A DNA stretch of 64,000 nucleotides from Bacillus inaquosorum KCTC 13429 (GCF_000332645.1 NZ_AMXN01000003.1:434001-498000), one strand, 5' to 3'. Shown: positions 19,592 to 30,708, numbered from the stretch's first letter. Notes: generated by a model from the letters alone, not told the origin. Program-made: numbers and translations.

Positions 19592-19619
19592 AAAAAAAAA
19601 CCCTGAACTATTCAGGGTT
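19592..19619 (-). terminator. Terminator after bshC
   Basis: AACCCTGAA / TTCAGGGTT (19599-19607 with 19611-19619), 3-base loop, then at least eight T on the minus strand. Its T-run lies where the -35 of the mraZ promoter would be. Confidence 0.92.
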
Positions 19620-19634
19620 CTTTAAAACTTTATT

Positions 19635-21254
19635 TCAAAGTTTGACAACTTGATGTTGATTTTGAAAAGAAAATGGCAGATTCTTGAATGATGTGAAGAA
19701 TTTTGGACCGTACCTGTTCAAATAATACATAATATTCCAAATTCGTTCTTGCGGCGCAAGCATCGGCTTAATGCTATTTTGGATTCTCTCATAATCCTTC
19801 AGAACGTAGCTTTCTTTCTCTTCAATTCGTTTCGTCACCGTACGCTCTAAAAACTGAAGCTGATCCTGGATAAAAGCGGCATTTTTCATGAGTAAAGGTT
19901 CCATGCTTTGATCAACCTTTAACGCCTCCTGCCGGACCGTTTTGTGAATCGCTTCAATTTGGCTCTTCGCCTGATCCATCACTGCGGTAAACTCTTCCGG
20001 AATCTGGCGCTCAAAGTATGTCTCTCTTTGATTCTCCGTTCCGCGTTCAATCGCGTCTTGTAACGAGATATTCCGTTCAAGCAGTTTTTTCTCAATATGC
20101 CGTTCAAGTATTGTAATGTTCAGCCTCGGCATAACAGGAGGCATTTTAAAGCCCATCACCGCAAAGGCCTGTTTGAGCTCACCCCAATAGTTGATTTCTC
20201 CAGGGCCTGCAATAAATGCTAAAGTCGGAATGAGGTATTCCTGCATTAACGGTCTCGTCACAACATTGTTGCTGAAGCGCTCAGGATGTTCTTCCATATG
20301 GGTATAAAGTTCATCCATCGTCCATCCGAGATCAAGCTCATTGATGACAAAACGGCCGTTATCTTTTTCAATTAAAAAACGTTCTTCTTCATATTCATAA
20401 AACAGATTCGCCTGCTCTTTTCCGGACTCGATAATCGGTTTGTAGCCTGCTTCACGCATGAAGGCCTGCTGATCTGAAACAGCGCGGGCGAGTTCATCAT
20501 TTTCCCGAAGAATCTTTTGGAACATGGCCGTTTCCAGCTTTTTAATCCCCGGATCTCCAGAATTTAATAATACTAAGCCCTCCTCTTGGAACAGATCCGC
20601 AATCAGCAGTTCAAAGAAGTCAGTAAACGTAACAGATTCCCTTAAACATCGTTTTACATTGTCGAGAAGTGCATTCGTATGGTCTGTTTCTTCAAACGCG
20701 GCAAATACATCATCTATCCAGGCGGCACATTTCTCCTGATCAAGCGATGTGCTTGCTGCCGAAGACTTCTTCCAGTAAGACTGAGGCAGCTTTTTTTTCA
20801 CAGGCCCATTCTCTTCTGACGTATGGACAAAATTAATCTCATCCAAATCGTGGTCTTCTCCGGCCACCCAAAAGATCGGTATGACAGGCACTTGCAGTTG
20901 GTTTTCTTGTTCCTTTGCTAACACAATGATTGAAATGATTTTATGTATAGTGTAAAGCGGTCCTGTTAAAAGTCCGGCCTGCTGTCCGCCGACAACAGCG
21001 GCACTTGACGGGTCCTTCAGCTTCTCAATGGCAGACTGCATGGCACTTGATCCGAATTTATGATGGTAAGAGGATAAGTACGCCGCCAATTCCTCTCTTG
21101 CGAAAAACCGGGAGGATAAATCTTTCAGTCTTTCGCGCCACATGTCCTTATGATGAATGCTGTAATCAAAAAAAGAAGACATTTCTTCTTTGCCATCTAT
21201 ATAGTGCTGTACAAACACATTTTGATTTTTGATGGAAAGTTCAGTTAGCTGCAT
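19635..21254 (-). CDS. bshC: Bacillithiol biosynthesis cysteine-adding enzyme BshC
   Basis: Puts cysteine onto GlcN-malate in the last step of bacillithiol synthesis, the main thiol of Firmicutes. The 539 residues match B. subtilis BshC (YllA) in length. It has a Rossmann core with GGQQAGLLTGPLYT near residue 88, FWVAGEDHDLDEINF near 128, and a long C-terminal coiled coil (about 410-480) used for dimerisation. It is transcribed alone or with ylbQ upstream of it (70-base gap). Confidence 0.93.
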   Translation of the reverse strand: MQLTELSIKNQNVFVQHYIDGKEEMSSFFDYSIHHKDMWRERLKDLSSRFFAREELAAYLSSYHHKFGSSAMQSAIEKLKDPSSAAVVGGQQAGLLTGPLYTIHKIISIIVLAKEQENQLQVPVIPIFWVAGEDHDLDEINFVHTSEENGPVKKKLPQSYWKKSSAASTSLDQEKCAAWIDDVFAAFEETDHTNALLDNVKRCLRESVTFTDFFELLIADLFQEEGLVLLNSGDPGIKKLETAMFQKILRENDELARAVSDQQAFMREAGYKPIIESGKEQANLFYEYEEERFLIEKDNGRFVINELDLGWTMDELYTHMEEHPERFSNNVVTRPLMQEYLIPTLAFIAGPGEINYWGELKQAFAVMGFKMPPVMPRLNITILERHIEKKLLERNISLQDAIERGTENQRETYFERQIPEEFTAVMDQAKSQIEAIHKTVRQEALKVDQSMEPLLMKNAAFIQDQLQFLERTVTKRIEEKESYVLKDYERIQNSIKPMLAPQERIWNIMYYLNRYGPKFFTSFKNLPFSFQNQHQVVKL

Positions 21255-21324
21255 CTTCTAGAACTTCCTTTCTCCAATAAATAGTTAGTTATCCGAAATG
21301 AGTATAGCATGTTACCGAAAAAGC

Positions 21325-22221
21325 TCAAAAGACTTTGTTTGTATTTCGCTCCAAAGCTTTAATGCTGCCGTATAAAAACTCCAGGTGGACGGCATCAAGG
21401 CCCTGAAGTCTTGCTTCCTTCAATAAATATCCGATAATGGCGTCAGCTTCTGTCTGCCGGCCTTCGATGACGTCAACCAGCATAGAAGAACGATTTTCTT
21501 TCGTTTGCCCGCAAACGGACCGAACCCGTTCCCAAGCCTCTTCTTCGTTTTCAAGCCTTAAAATACGGCACGCCTCCTGAAAAACCAGCTTCATAAAAGC
21601 CAGATAAGCTGGCGTTGTCAGCAGTTCTCCGTTCTTCACCTGCAATAACGCGGTCAACGGATTGATACAAGCATTTACAATCAGCTTGCCCGTCAGCAGG
21701 CGATACCAATCCGTCTCATAACGAATCGGAAAATCCGAATGGTTATGCGAAAGCAAGACATTCAGCCGATCTGGTTCAGCACCGTCGAACGCGCTCCATT
21801 TTATCGCACCTAAGCCTGTATGTTCAACAGCAGTTTCTGATTTCCTTACAGCTCCGTGCTCAGCAATTCCAACATAAATGGAATGGCCAGCGCGCCAGTC
21901 TTTGAGATCATGGATATGCCCCATACCGTTTTGCAAAAATAAAATATTCGTTTTCCCGATCCGTTCAAGCGATGGAAAAACAGACTGAAGCTGATGCTGC
22001 TTCACTGTCACGACAAGAAGATCAAAATGCGAATTGATACTCATGTCCGCACTGCAATCAGCTCTGAATTCTTCTCCGCCTTTATAAAGCCGGATCCCTT
22101 CAGACTGAATGGCCGCAGCCTGTTCTTCCCGCCTCGTCACAACAGTCACCTCGTGATGAAGTGACAAATAATAGGCGCATAAAAGGCCGACGGAACCTCC
22201 GCCGATAATTCCAATTTTCAT
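21325..22221 (-). CDS. panE: 2-dehydropantoate 2-reductase
   Basis: Recognised as B. subtilis YlbQ/PanE, which reduces ketopantoate to pantoate with NADPH on the route to pantothenate and CoA. In 298 residues the N-terminus carries the Rossmann loop GIIGGGSVGLL and the conserved FLQNGMGH; the central GKLIVNACINPLTAL holds the catalytic lysine and the asparagine. Start ATG at 22221. It is divergent from ylbP. Confidence 0.92.
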   Translation of the reverse strand: MKIGIIGGGSVGLLCAYYLSLHHEVTVVTRREEQAAAIQSEGIRLYKGGEEFRADCSADMSINSHFDLLVVTVKQHQLQSVFPSLERIGKTNILFLQNGMGHIHDLKDWRAGHSIYVGIAEHGAVRKSETAVEHTGLGAIKWSAFDGAEPDRLNVLLSHNHSDFPIRYETDWYRLLTGKLIVNACINPLTALLQVKNGELLTTPAYLAFMKLVFQEACRILRLENEEEAWERVRSVCGQTKENRSSMLVDVIEGRQTEADAIIGYLLKEARLQGLDAVHLEFLYGSIKALERNTNKVF

Positions 22222-22380
22222 GATGTCACACCCAATTTAGCATTTACGTATTATCATAGCAGAAGTGCAAAGAAATTACTTCTCAAAGATCCCGTGTGCT
22301 TAAAATTAAAGTTTAAATATTTGGATTTTTTAAATAAAGCGTTTACAATATATGTAGAAACAACAAAGGGGGAGATTTGT

Positions 22381-22863
22381 TTGGTAAAGGTAGAACGTCT
22401 GCTTATCAACTATAAAACGCTTGATGAATTCAAGAAATTCAAAGAATACGGTATCCAGGAGCTTTCAATGCTTGAAGATCTTCAGGATAATATTATTGAA
22501 AATGACAGCACTTCGCCTTTTTACGGGATTTATTTTGGGGATAAACTTGTAGCGCGAATGAGTCTATATCAAGTTAACGGCAAATCGAATCCTTATTTCG
22601 ACAATCGCCAGGATTATTTAGAGCTGTGGAAGCTTGAGGTTCTTCCGGGCTACCAGAACAGGGGTTACGGGACAGCATTGGTTGAATTCGCTAAATCATT
22701 CAAAATGCCGATCCGGACAAATCCACGAATGAAATCAGCGGAATTTTGGAATAAAATGAACTTTGAAACTGTTAAGTATGATATGGCGCGGGACAAAGGG
22801 GAAAACCCGCTCATCTGGCATCCTGACATGGATCACGAAATGACACCGGGAGAGTCTGCATAG
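22381..22863 (+). CDS. ylbP: GNAT-family acetyltransferase YlbP
   Basis: A 160-residue N-acetyltransferase. The GNAT acetyl-CoA loop is LEVLPGYQNRGYGTALVEFA (about residues 84-103). The start is TTG at 22381 with GGGGGAG six bases before it; codons further upstream are in frame but carry no ribosome site and are unlikely to be translated. Substrate is unknown. It converges on gerR. Confidence 0.9.
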   Translation: MVKVERLLINYKTLDEFKKFKEYGIQELSMLEDLQDNIIENDSTSPFYGIYFGDKLVARMSLYQVNGKSNPYFDNRQDYLELWKLEVLPGYQNRGYGTALVEFAKSFKMPIRTNPRMKSAEFWNKMNFETVKYDMARDKGENPLIWHPDMDHEMTPGESA

Positions 22864-22865
22864 AA

Positions 22866-22903
22866 ATAAAAACAACCGGCCTATTCTAAATATAGGGCCG
22901 GTT
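22866..22903 (-). terminator. Terminator after gerR, shared with ylbP
   Basis: AACCGGCC / GGCCGGTT (22874-22881 with 22896-22903), then GTTTTTATTT on the minus strand. The plus-strand side lacks a T-run, so it mainly serves gerR. Confidence 0.85.
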
Positions 22904-22918
22904 CATTTCAGACGTTCA

Positions 22919-23500
22919 TTACGTTTCTTGAGCTGCTTTTTTCATTCTTCCGTCTTCCTTTGAAACAACCATTTTTCTGGCCCGATCCATGATATCGATC
23001 AGCGCCTTGTAATCCTCTTCTGTCATCTCTAGCTGGTTCCTCAGTGTTTGATTTTCACTCCGTAAATCCTCAAGCTCTTTTTGCAGCGATTGGATTTGCT
23101 CCTTCAATTTTTCCCTTTCAAGCTGAAATTCTTGCGAAGACGGCGTTTCTTTGAATTGTTCAAGAAATTGAATCACATCCTGAATGGACAAATCTCGTTT
23201 TCCTTCTGGCGCTGCCGCGGCAGTCTGCTTCACGGAATTCGGCATATTGACTGAATGAACGCCGATTTGCTTTCTCAATTCTTTCCTCTGCTTTTTCGCA
23301 AGCTCTATGCCTGACTGGTATTGTTTTCTCACATACGAGTTCCACCTGAAACCACAGGCTGCCGCAGTTCTGGTCAGCGCCCTTCCAACCTCCTCAAAGG
23401 CGGAAAGCTGTGTTCCTCCCTCTCGAATATGACGAAGCACCACTTCCGCCAGCAGCAAATCCTCATCCTGAGTCCAAGCATCTTGTCTTGTAATGGTCAA
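22919..23500 (-). CDS. gerR: Mother-cell sporulation regulator GerR (RsfA family)
   Basis: DNA-binding protein made under SigE that, as known for B. subtilis GerR (YlbO), represses or adjusts SigE genes in the mother cell. Of 193 residues, 1-60 form a Myb/SANT-like domain (QDAWTQDEDLLLAEVV) and about 125-175 a coiled coil. The start is TTG at 23500 with GGAGGGAG upstream. No clear SigE promoter was found by eye. Confidence 0.9.
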   Translation of the reverse strand: MTITRQDAWTQDEDLLLAEVVLRHIREGGTQLSAFEEVGRALTRTAAACGFRWNSYVRKQYQSGIELAKKQRKELRKQIGVHSVNMPNSVKQTAAAAPEGKRDLSIQDVIQFLEQFKETPSSQEFQLEREKLKEQIQSLQKELEDLRSENQTLRNQLEMTEEDYKALIDIMDRARKMVVSKEDGRMKKAAQET

Positions 23501-23613
23501 ATTTAATCTCCCTCCATGTCAGCTTATTTATCTCATACATATGCCAGTAATAGATTAGATAGACTATTTGCACTCACAATTTTTCCGCAAGCTGACAGGA
23601 AGAGAAAAAGAAA

Positions 23614-23639
23614 AAGCGCAGGGCTTTCACCCTGCGCTT
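23614..23639 (-). terminator. Terminator after rpmF
   Basis: AAGCGCAGGG / CCCTGCGCTT, 6-base loop, then TTTCTTTTTC on the minus strand. Confidence 0.92.
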
Positions 23640-23646
23640 TTCTTAC

Positions 23647-23847
<201 letters not shown>

Positions 23848-24366
23848 TTAAGATTCATCATCTTGTTTTAAGAGCTTTTCGAGGGCTGCAAGTCTCGGAT
23901 CAACTTGATTCTTCTTGTCTTCCTCCGAAATGACTTGCCAGTCCTTTCCTTCTTGAGGAGCAGCCCCTTTTTCTTGTTCAGATTCACAAAAGATTTGCAT
24001 AGGGATTTCTAAAAGAATTTCTTCTTTCACGATCGGAGTTAAGTCGATAGTATCGTCCTCAACAATGTGAACGTCATCATCTTCTATATCATCCGTCTGA
24101 TGAAATATAAACAGTTCTTTTGTTGAAATTTCAAATGGATACGGAACATCAACGAGTGTTCTTGAGCATGGCAAAATCATTTCGCCCGAAATTGTAAAAT
24201 CAAACGAAACCTGTTTGGATTTGATATCCGCTCTGCCCTTCACCCGGACGGGAGAAATGCGGCGAATGTCAGAATTCAGTTTTGTCAGCTCATTTAACTC
24301 AACTGTTTCATCAAACTCAAAACTTTGTTTTGGCATTTGATGCAGCTGATAAATCGTCCATTTCAT
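23848..24366 (-). CDS. ylbN: YceD/DUF177 family protein YlbN
   Basis: A 172-residue acidic protein of the DUF177 family, which is genetically linked to rpmF across bacteria and has been tied to 23S rRNA or ribosome maturation. Visible features are the central LPCSRTLVDVPYPFEI segment and a very acidic stretch (about residues 95-110). The start at 24366 (MKWTIYQLHQ) has GAGGTG upstream. A perfect-consensus SigA promoter lies in front. Confidence 0.9.
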   Translation of the reverse strand: MKWTIYQLHQMPKQSFEFDETVELNELTKLNSDIRRISPVRVKGRADIKSKQVSFDFTISGEMILPCSRTLVDVPYPFEISTKELFIFHQTDDIEDDDVHIVEDDTIDLTPIVKEEILLEIPMQIFCESEQEKGAAPQEGKDWQVISEEDKKNQVDPRLAALEKLLKQDDES

Positions 24367-24396
24367 TTGTATCACCTCAGGAAAGCAACAAACATG

Positions 24397-24425
24397 ATTA
24401 TAGCTTTTAAGATTGTTTTTGTCAA
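24397..24425 (-). promoter_or_regulatory. Consensus SigA promoter of ylbN-rpmF
   Basis: TTGACA (24420-24425), 17 bases, TATAAT (24397-24402) on the minus strand: a full match to the vegetative consensus, as expected for a ribosomal protein operon. The leader is about 24 bases long. Confidence 0.95.
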
Positions 24426-24575
24426 TATTTTTTCTTTACAGCATAATGCTGCTATTCAAGTATCGTTGACAGCGGAATGTGCTATGCATACACTTAAAAC
24501 AAAAATAAGACATAAGAGTTTTCATTTGCAAATGTACCATACGTTTTTAAACATAGCAAGAAAGGCGGAAAAAAT

Positions 24576-25823
24576 ATGAATGCTGTCGGATTGGTGGTTG
24601 AATATAATCCCTTTCATAACGGGCACCTTTATCATGCCCAAACAGCAAAGCGGCAAACCGGATGCGACGCGGCTGTCGCGGTAATGAGCGGGCATTTTTT
24701 ACAGCGCGGAGAACCAGCTGTTGTGTCAAAATGGGCACGAACAAAAATGGCGCTGCAAAGCGGCGTCGATCTTGTGATTGAGCTGCCTTATCTGTATGCG
24801 GTGCAAAAAGCGGAGATTTTTGCACGCGGCAGTGTATCCAGCCTGAACAAACTCGGATGCGAGGCGCTGTTTTTCGGAAGTGAAAATGGTGATATTGAGC
24901 CGTTTTTAAAAACTGCAAAGCTTATTGATGATCATAAACATACATTTGATCAGCGTATTAAAGAAGAAATTAAAAAGGGTGCCAGTTACCCAGCAGCGGC
25001 AGCTATCGCCTTCAGCTCCATTTTACATACCGAAAATACACTTGATTTGTCAAAACCAAACAACATTCTGGGATACCATTATGTGACTTCCATTCTTTCC
25101 GGCGGATATCCGATGAAACCTTATACCACAGCTCGAATTTCCTCGGACTATCATGATGCCGACCTTCCTGAAGGCGAACACCATATCGCAAGCGCCACAA
25201 GCATCAGAAAAGCGATGATTGAACAGAGTCTTGAAACCTGCCTTCGTTTTCTTCCTGCTGCATCTTCATGTGAATTGGCAGATTACCGCAAATCTTTCGG
25301 ACTGTGGCATACACCTGAAAGCTATTTTTCTTACTTAAAATACAGCCTTTCAACTGTAACAGCACAGGAATTACAGCAAATATACGAGGTGGAGGAAGGT
25401 TTAGAGCACAGAATTCTTCGTTCGATCAGAAAAGCCAGCTCCTATCAGGAATTAATGGAGTTGCTGAAAACAAAACGTTATACGTGGACAAGGCTTCAGC
25501 GGATGAACACGCACATTTTAACCAGAACGAAAAAACAGGATATACACAAGCTGCTTGACGACAAAGAAGTGCCTTATATCAGGCTTCTCGGCATGACGAA
25601 AAAAGGACAGGCTTATTTATCGGAAAAGAAAAAAGCGCTGTCCGTTCCGCTTGTCAGCAAACTGTCTTCTTTCTCCCATCCCGCTCTAGATCTGGACATT
25701 AAAGCGAGCAGAATCTACAGCCTGCCGATAGAAGAGCCGCTGAGAACTGAGTTTGACCTGCAAGAATACGGACATGCGCCGATTCGATATGACGAGGATG
25801 AACAACGTTTTTTAAACAGATAG
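24576..25823 (+). CDS. tmcAL: tRNA(Met) cytidine acetate ligase TmcAL
   Basis: ATP-dependent enzyme that makes N4-acetylcytidine at the wobble base C34 of elongator tRNA-Met, using acetate. The 415 residues match YlbM. The nucleotidyltransferase HxGH motif is in NPFHNGHLYH (residues 11-20), GHFLQRGEP follows near 40, and the second ATP motif SATSIRKA lies near 207. The ATG at 24576 has GGCGGAAAA before it. Confidence 0.93.
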   Translation: MNAVGLVVEYNPFHNGHLYHAQTAKRQTGCDAAVAVMSGHFLQRGEPAVVSKWARTKMALQSGVDLVIELPYLYAVQKAEIFARGSVSSLNKLGCEALFFGSENGDIEPFLKTAKLIDDHKHTFDQRIKEEIKKGASYPAAAAIAFSSILHTENTLDLSKPNNILGYHYVTSILSGGYPMKPYTTARISSDYHDADLPEGEHHIASATSIRKAMIEQSLETCLRFLPAASSCELADYRKSFGLWHTPESYFSYLKYSLSTVTAQELQQIYEVEEGLEHRILRSIRKASSYQELMELLKTKRYTWTRLQRMNTHILTRTKKQDIHKLLDDKEVPYIRLLGMTKKGQAYLSEKKKALSVPLVSKLSSFSHPALDLDIKASRIYSLPIEEPLRTEFDLQEYGHAPIRYDEDEQRFLNR

Positions 25824-25852
25824 AAAAAGCACCTGTGTATCAGGTGCTTTTT
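25824..25852. terminator. Bidirectional terminator between tmcAL and ylbL
   Basis: AAAAAGCACCTG / CAGGTGCTTTTT with a 5-base loop starts just behind the tmcAL stop. The ylbL stop codon lies inside the hairpin. T-runs exist on both strands. Confidence 0.93.
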
Positions 25853-26865
25853 GCTTTCAGCTTATTCAAATAATCAATCGCATCCTGCATCGTATCAACA
25901 GGCACAATCTTCATGTCTGAATCGATATCTTTTGCTGTTTTTACTGCGTTTTTATAATCAGAATTGCTGGCACCGTTTTGATTTGGCGCGAAGAAAATGT
26001 CTTTTCCGGCTTTGTCTGCGGCGACGACTTTTTGATCAATGCCGCCAATCGGGCCTACTTTTCCGTCAACATCAATTGTACCGGTTCCCGCAATATCGTA
26101 GCCTTTTGTTTCGTCTGTTTTTGTCAGCTGATTATAGATTTCAAGAGACATCATTAACCCTGCTGACGGTCCGCCGATATTTTCGATTTCAAAATCAATA
26201 TCAGGCTCCACTTTCACGTTTCTGTCCGTATAGAGCGATACTCCGATTCCTGCCCGTTCCGGCTCATCAGGAAATTGTTTTAACGAAAGGGTGACACTCT
26301 TTTCTTTTTCTTCTCTTTCGATTTTTAACGTGACTTTATCTCCCGCTTTTTTGCTGCTGATATAATCAATCAGCTTTTCAGCAGACTGATAGTTTTTGCC
26401 GTCTGCGCTGATGATTTTATCACCGACTTCTATTTTCCCTTTTGCAGGCATGTTTTCTACAACTGAGCTTGCGTATATGCCGTTAAAGGAATAGCTGACT
26501 TTTTTTCCTGCCTTTTGATAGGCAGCTATGACGGCGTTTTCTTGCGAGCTTTCCATCATTTGGATCTGCCTTTTCATATACTCCTTATCTGATTCGCCTT
26601 CTTCCTTGATGCTTTCATCAGGAACAATCTCATAATAAGGGTGCATCTTTGCCCACACATATGTAAATGGATTAGCCGGTCCCACTTTGACAGTCATTAA
26701 GGACAGACTCCCTTTTTCCGGGTAGCCTCCCTCCACTTTTATCAGTGAAGCAAGCTCTGTCGCTTCTCCCGGTTTTGTAATATAAAATGGAAGTTTTATA
26801 AATGATAAAACGGCAATCAAAATGAGGATGACAAGCATCCAGCTAAAATGTTTTTTACGTAGCAA
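25840..26865 (-). CDS. ylbL: Membrane-anchored PDZ/Lon-type protease YlbL
   Basis: Extracytoplasmic serine protease. Of 341 residues, 7-27 form the membrane anchor, about 125-195 a PDZ domain, and the C-terminal half a Lon-like domain with the Ser-Lys dyad: serine 234 in GGPSAG and lysine 279 in GGIDQK. In B. subtilis YlbL, with CtpA, degrades the DNA-damage division inhibitor YneA. The start is TTG at 26865 with GGGAGGG upstream. It is 1 base behind ylbK, so the two form an operon. Confidence 0.94.
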   Translation of the reverse strand: MLRKKHFSWMLVILILIAVLSFIKLPFYITKPGEATELASLIKVEGGYPEKGSLSLMTVKVGPANPFTYVWAKMHPYYEIVPDESIKEEGESDKEYMKRQIQMMESSQENAVIAAYQKAGKKVSYSFNGIYASSVVENMPAKGKIEVGDKIISADGKNYQSAEKLIDYISSKKAGDKVTLKIEREEKEKSVTLSLKQFPDEPERAGIGVSLYTDRNVKVEPDIDFEIENIGGPSAGLMMSLEIYNQLTKTDETKGYDIAGTGTIDVDGKVGPIGGIDQKVVAADKAGKDIFFAPNQNGASNSDYKNAVKTAKDIDSDMKIVPVDTMQDAIDYLNKLKAKST

Positions 26866-26866
26866 A

Positions 26867-27649
26867 TTATAAGCCCTCCCAATTCTCTATTTCTTTTTTT
26901 ATCTGGCTGATCATTCGGTTTGTCGCCTCCTCGCCTGCCGATATCATTGCTTCAATATTGGCAAACGAGCTGGAGCTGTATGTTTCAAGAGAAGGGCGAA
27001 TCATGATATCCGCGGCGATCGTTTGATGTCGCACCAATTCATTTTGCAGTATATCCATACTTTGCATAATTACATCAAAAATATGCGACGCCGTTTCGGT
27101 TTTTCGAACCCTGGAGACATCAGAGGCGATGATGATATCAGCGCCCATGTCTTTTACAACAGAAACCGGAATTCGGTCTACGACCGCACCATCTACAAGA
27201 AGCCGTCCGTCCAGCTTCTGCGGAATAAAGATACCCGGTATGCTTATGCTGGCCCGCACCGCATCTGACACTGATCCTTTGCGGAACACAATCTTTTCTC
27301 CCGTCTGTAAATCACATGCAACAATGCCCAGCGGGATTTGAAGCTCTTCGATCGGTTTTCCGAATGTATAAGCATGCACAAGCTGCCTGACGCGGTCACC
27401 TTTTAAAAACCCGAGTCTGGGCACCGTATAATCAGCATAAAACCGCCGTTTAAAGGCTTTGGCGACTTTTTTCATCGTTGCCACGTCATGGCCGGCGGCA
27501 TAGAAACTGCCCACCAAAGCGCCCATGCTGCTCCCCGCAATCATATCCACTTCAATTTGATGCTTATGTAAACTGGAAAGCACACCGAGATGAGCGAGCC
27601 CTCTGGCCCCTCCCGATCCTAACGCTAACCCGATTTTAGGTTTGGCCAA
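26867..27649 (-). CDS. ylbK: Patatin-like phospholipase YlbK
   Basis: A 260-residue patatin-fold hydrolase. The oxyanion motif GSGGARG is at residues 11-17, the nucleophile serine 41 in GSSMG, and the catalytic aspartate 153 in DGAVVD, so the Ser-Asp dyad is intact. The substrate in Bacillus is unknown. The start is TTG at 27649 with AGGAGG eight bases before. Upstream gene of ylbL. Confidence 0.92.
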   Translation of the reverse strand: MAKPKIGLALGSGGARGLAHLGVLSSLHKHQIEVDMIAGSSMGALVGSFYAAGHDVATMKKVAKAFKRRFYADYTVPRLGFLKGDRVRQLVHAYTFGKPIEELQIPLGIVACDLQTGEKIVFRKGSVSDAVRASISIPGIFIPQKLDGRLLVDGAVVDRIPVSVVKDMGADIIIASDVSRVRKTETASHIFDVIMQSMDILQNELVRHQTIAADIMIRPSLETYSSSSFANIEAMISAGEEATNRMISQIKKEIENWEGL

Positions 27650-27768
27650 CGCGTTAACCTCCTGCCTGAATTCCCTGTATACCGAATTCTATGGTCTAAA
27701 CTGAACCCCTATGCTCGTATATTAGTACAAAGAATCAAGAGGACAGGTACTGCTTGGCCGTTTCGTGT

Positions 27769-27776
27769 CATACATT
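27769..27776 (+). promoter_or_regulatory. Possible SigE -10 element of ylbJ
   Basis: CATACATT matches the SigE -10 consensus (CATACAMT), 54 bases before the ylbJ start. The -35 region is poor. ylbJ is known as a SigE-dependent sporulation gene, which supports the call. Confidence 0.4.
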
Positions 27777-27829
27777 ATTTTATCATGATATACATGTCAT
27801 TGGGCATTTTTAGCATCGGGGAGGTAAGA

Positions 27830-29042
27830 ATGAACTTGTCGAAGATTAATACACTTTTGATTGCTTCGTTTTTTCTTTTTTTAACAGCGACTGTCATCTC
27901 ACATCCGCAGGCTTCATTCGAAGCCTCTAAAACCGGGCTTTCTATGTGGTGGGAGGTTGTGTTTCCGTCATTGCTGCCATTTTTTATTCTGTCTGAACTC
28001 TTAATCGGTTTTGGCATTGTGCGGTTTGTCGGTGTTTTGCTTGAGCCTTTTATGCGGCCGATCTTTCGTGTGCCGGGTGTCGGCGGCTTCGTACTTGCTA
28101 TGGGAATGGCATCAGGAAACCCAGCGGGAGCAAAACTCACTGCCCGTCTGCGGCAGGAAAAACAGATTTCAAGAGTAGAAGCAGAACGGCTTGCGTCGTT
28201 TACCAATTCTTCAAACCCGCTCTTTATTTTCGGCGCTGTTGCCGTCGGTTTCTTTCAAAACGCGTCATTGGGCATTTTATTGGCTTCTGCACACTATTTG
28301 GGGAATCTGGCTGTCGGTTTAACGATGCGTTCCTACGGACGCAAGGAAGAGCAGCATCTCAGAAGGAGGAAAACGATACCTTTTCCTTCGATCAAAGATG
28401 CTTTACACGCTCTTCACACTGCCAGACTTGCGGAAAAACGGCCTCTGGGCAAAATTTTAGGCGACGCTGTGACGTCTTCAGTTCAAACGCTTCTTATGGT
28501 AGGCGGCTTTATTATTTTATTTTCTGTCTTTAACCGGCTGTTGTCTGTCATTCAGCTGACTGATATTCTGTCTGTTTTCACAAAAGGCGCGCTGACCTTG
28601 TTTCAGCTTCCGGCTCAATTGGACATTCCCCTTTTATCAGGGATGTTTGAAATCACGTTAGGAAGCAAGCTTGTCAGCGAGACAGATGTTTCTCTTCTGC
28701 AAAAAGCCATTATCGTCAGCTTTATTCTCGGGTTTAGCGGCTTTTCCGTTCAAGCTCAGGTGGCAGGTATTTTATCGGAAACCGATATCAGATTTAAACC
28801 ATTCTTTATCGCACGTTTGCTGCAGGGCGTTTATGCGGCCGTGTTCGTCATGCTTTTATGGAAACCTCTTTACATAGCATGGCATGATCCATATCAGCAT
28901 GTATTCAAACCTCTTAATAGCGGCGAAATGCCAACTGCATTTATAAACGGATGGAATCTGCTTGTGCAGATTGGACCTGCTGTCACATTATGCACGCTGT
29001 TTACGTACATTATCATTTTTTCTTACAGACTGACAAACGGAA

Positions 29043-29056
<14 letters not shown>
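27830..29056 (+). CDS. ylbJ: Sporulation integral membrane protein YlbJ
   Basis: A 408-residue polytopic membrane protein with about eight hydrophobic segments and two nucleoside-recognition/Gate domains; GMASGNPAGAKLT near residue 92 is conserved. It is required for normal spore formation and made in the mother cell, but what it carries is unknown. I chose the ATG at 27830 (MNLSKIN) because GGGGAGG precedes it; an earlier in-frame ATG at 27785 has no site. Confidence 0.92.
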
Positions 29057-30111
<1,055 letters not shown>

Positions 30112-30246
30112 GTTCCACACCACTTTTTCTAAAAGCTATTTTGTTTCTTTGTTCGGCCAGACGCCGCTATGTACATAGAAAAAAATCATCCCTATCTTAA
30201 CATAAAGCATTCTTTCAAACAATGAACGCTAATCTTGATAAACAGG

Positions 30247-30277
30247 TGTATAGGCAGAATGATCCTTGTCCATACTA
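30247..30277 (+). promoter_or_regulatory. SigG/SigF-type promoter of csfG
   Basis: TGTATA (30247-30252) and CATACTA (30271-30277), 18 bases apart. CATACTA is the SigG -10 consensus and the -35 fits the forespore sigma factors. Confidence 0.75.
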
Positions 30278-30283
30278 TAAGCA

Positions 30284-30430
30284 ACAGCATCTAGAGGATG
30301 TTGTTGCCAACCGCGGAGAAGACTTACGTTTCCCCATAAGTTCTTCCTCCGGTTTCTCCTCTCCCTTTGCCTTCTCCTTAACATGTTAAGGAATAGAAGG
30401 ACCCCGCAGAAGCCTGCGGGGATTTTTTTA
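30284..30430 (+). ncRNA. csfG: Sporulation small RNA CsfG
   Basis: The ylbG-rsmD gap has no open frame, yet it contains a forespore-type promoter, a C/U-rich single-stranded-looking stretch (about 30335-30380), an inner dyad CCTTAACATGTTAAGG and a strong plus-strand terminator, giving a transcript of about 145 bases. From memory, B. subtilis makes the forespore RNA CsfG from the ylbG-ylbH interval, conserved in endospore formers. The exact 5' end is inferred from the promoter. Its target is not known to me. Confidence 0.82.
30402..30429 (+). terminator. Terminator of csfG
   Basis: CCCCGCAG / CTGCGGGG with the tetraloop AAGC, then ATTTTTTT on the plus strand. No protein gene on this strand needs it, which is what exposes the small RNA. 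Confidence 0.93.
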
Positions 30431-30435
30431 TACAG

Positions 30436-30708
30436 CTATATTCCGATTTTATAATCGTATTCTTTTGCTTTATCAAGCTTTGACTCGAATTCCAATTTTA
30501 AAAACGGTTTATAAGAAGGCTCCACTTTTTTCACAAACGAGTACGATGCGATCTTGTCCATTGTTTTTTCAATTTGGTCCATATCGCAATACAGCACGAC
30601 ATATTTTAAACGTTTTGATACATAGTGCACATTTCCGAACTTCCTCAGCATTTTGCTTTGCTTAAGGGAATGCAGATACACAACCATGCCCTGGCGCCTA
30701 TTCTCCAA
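30436..30708 (-). CDS. ylbG: DUF2129 family protein YlbG
   Basis: A 90-residue cytoplasmic protein of DUF2129 (UPF0298) with no assigned function. It is basic in the first half ([20 protein letters not shown]) and shows an alternating strand-helix pattern. The start is TTG at 30708 with AGGTGA five bases before; a GTG three codons earlier overlaps that site. It follows ylbF by 54 bases. Confidence 0.85.
   Translation of the reverse strand: MENRRQGMVVYLHSLKQSKMLRKFGNVHYVSKRLKYVVLYCDMDQIEKTMDKIASYSFVKKVEPSYKPFLKLEFESKLDKAKEYDYKIGI

Noticed and set aside
24366-24400. Leader riboswitch or L32 autoregulatory RNA before ylbN-rpmF
   Set aside because: The leader is only about 24 bases long, too short for a structured control RNA.
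24325-24579. 84-codon plus-strand frame upstream of tmcAL
   Set aside because: It covers the ylbN start and promoter, and its composition is not protein-like.
28367-28376. Internal ribosome site AGAAGGAGG in ylbJ as the start of a second gene
   Set aside because: The frame continues unbroken through it and both halves belong to one membrane protein.
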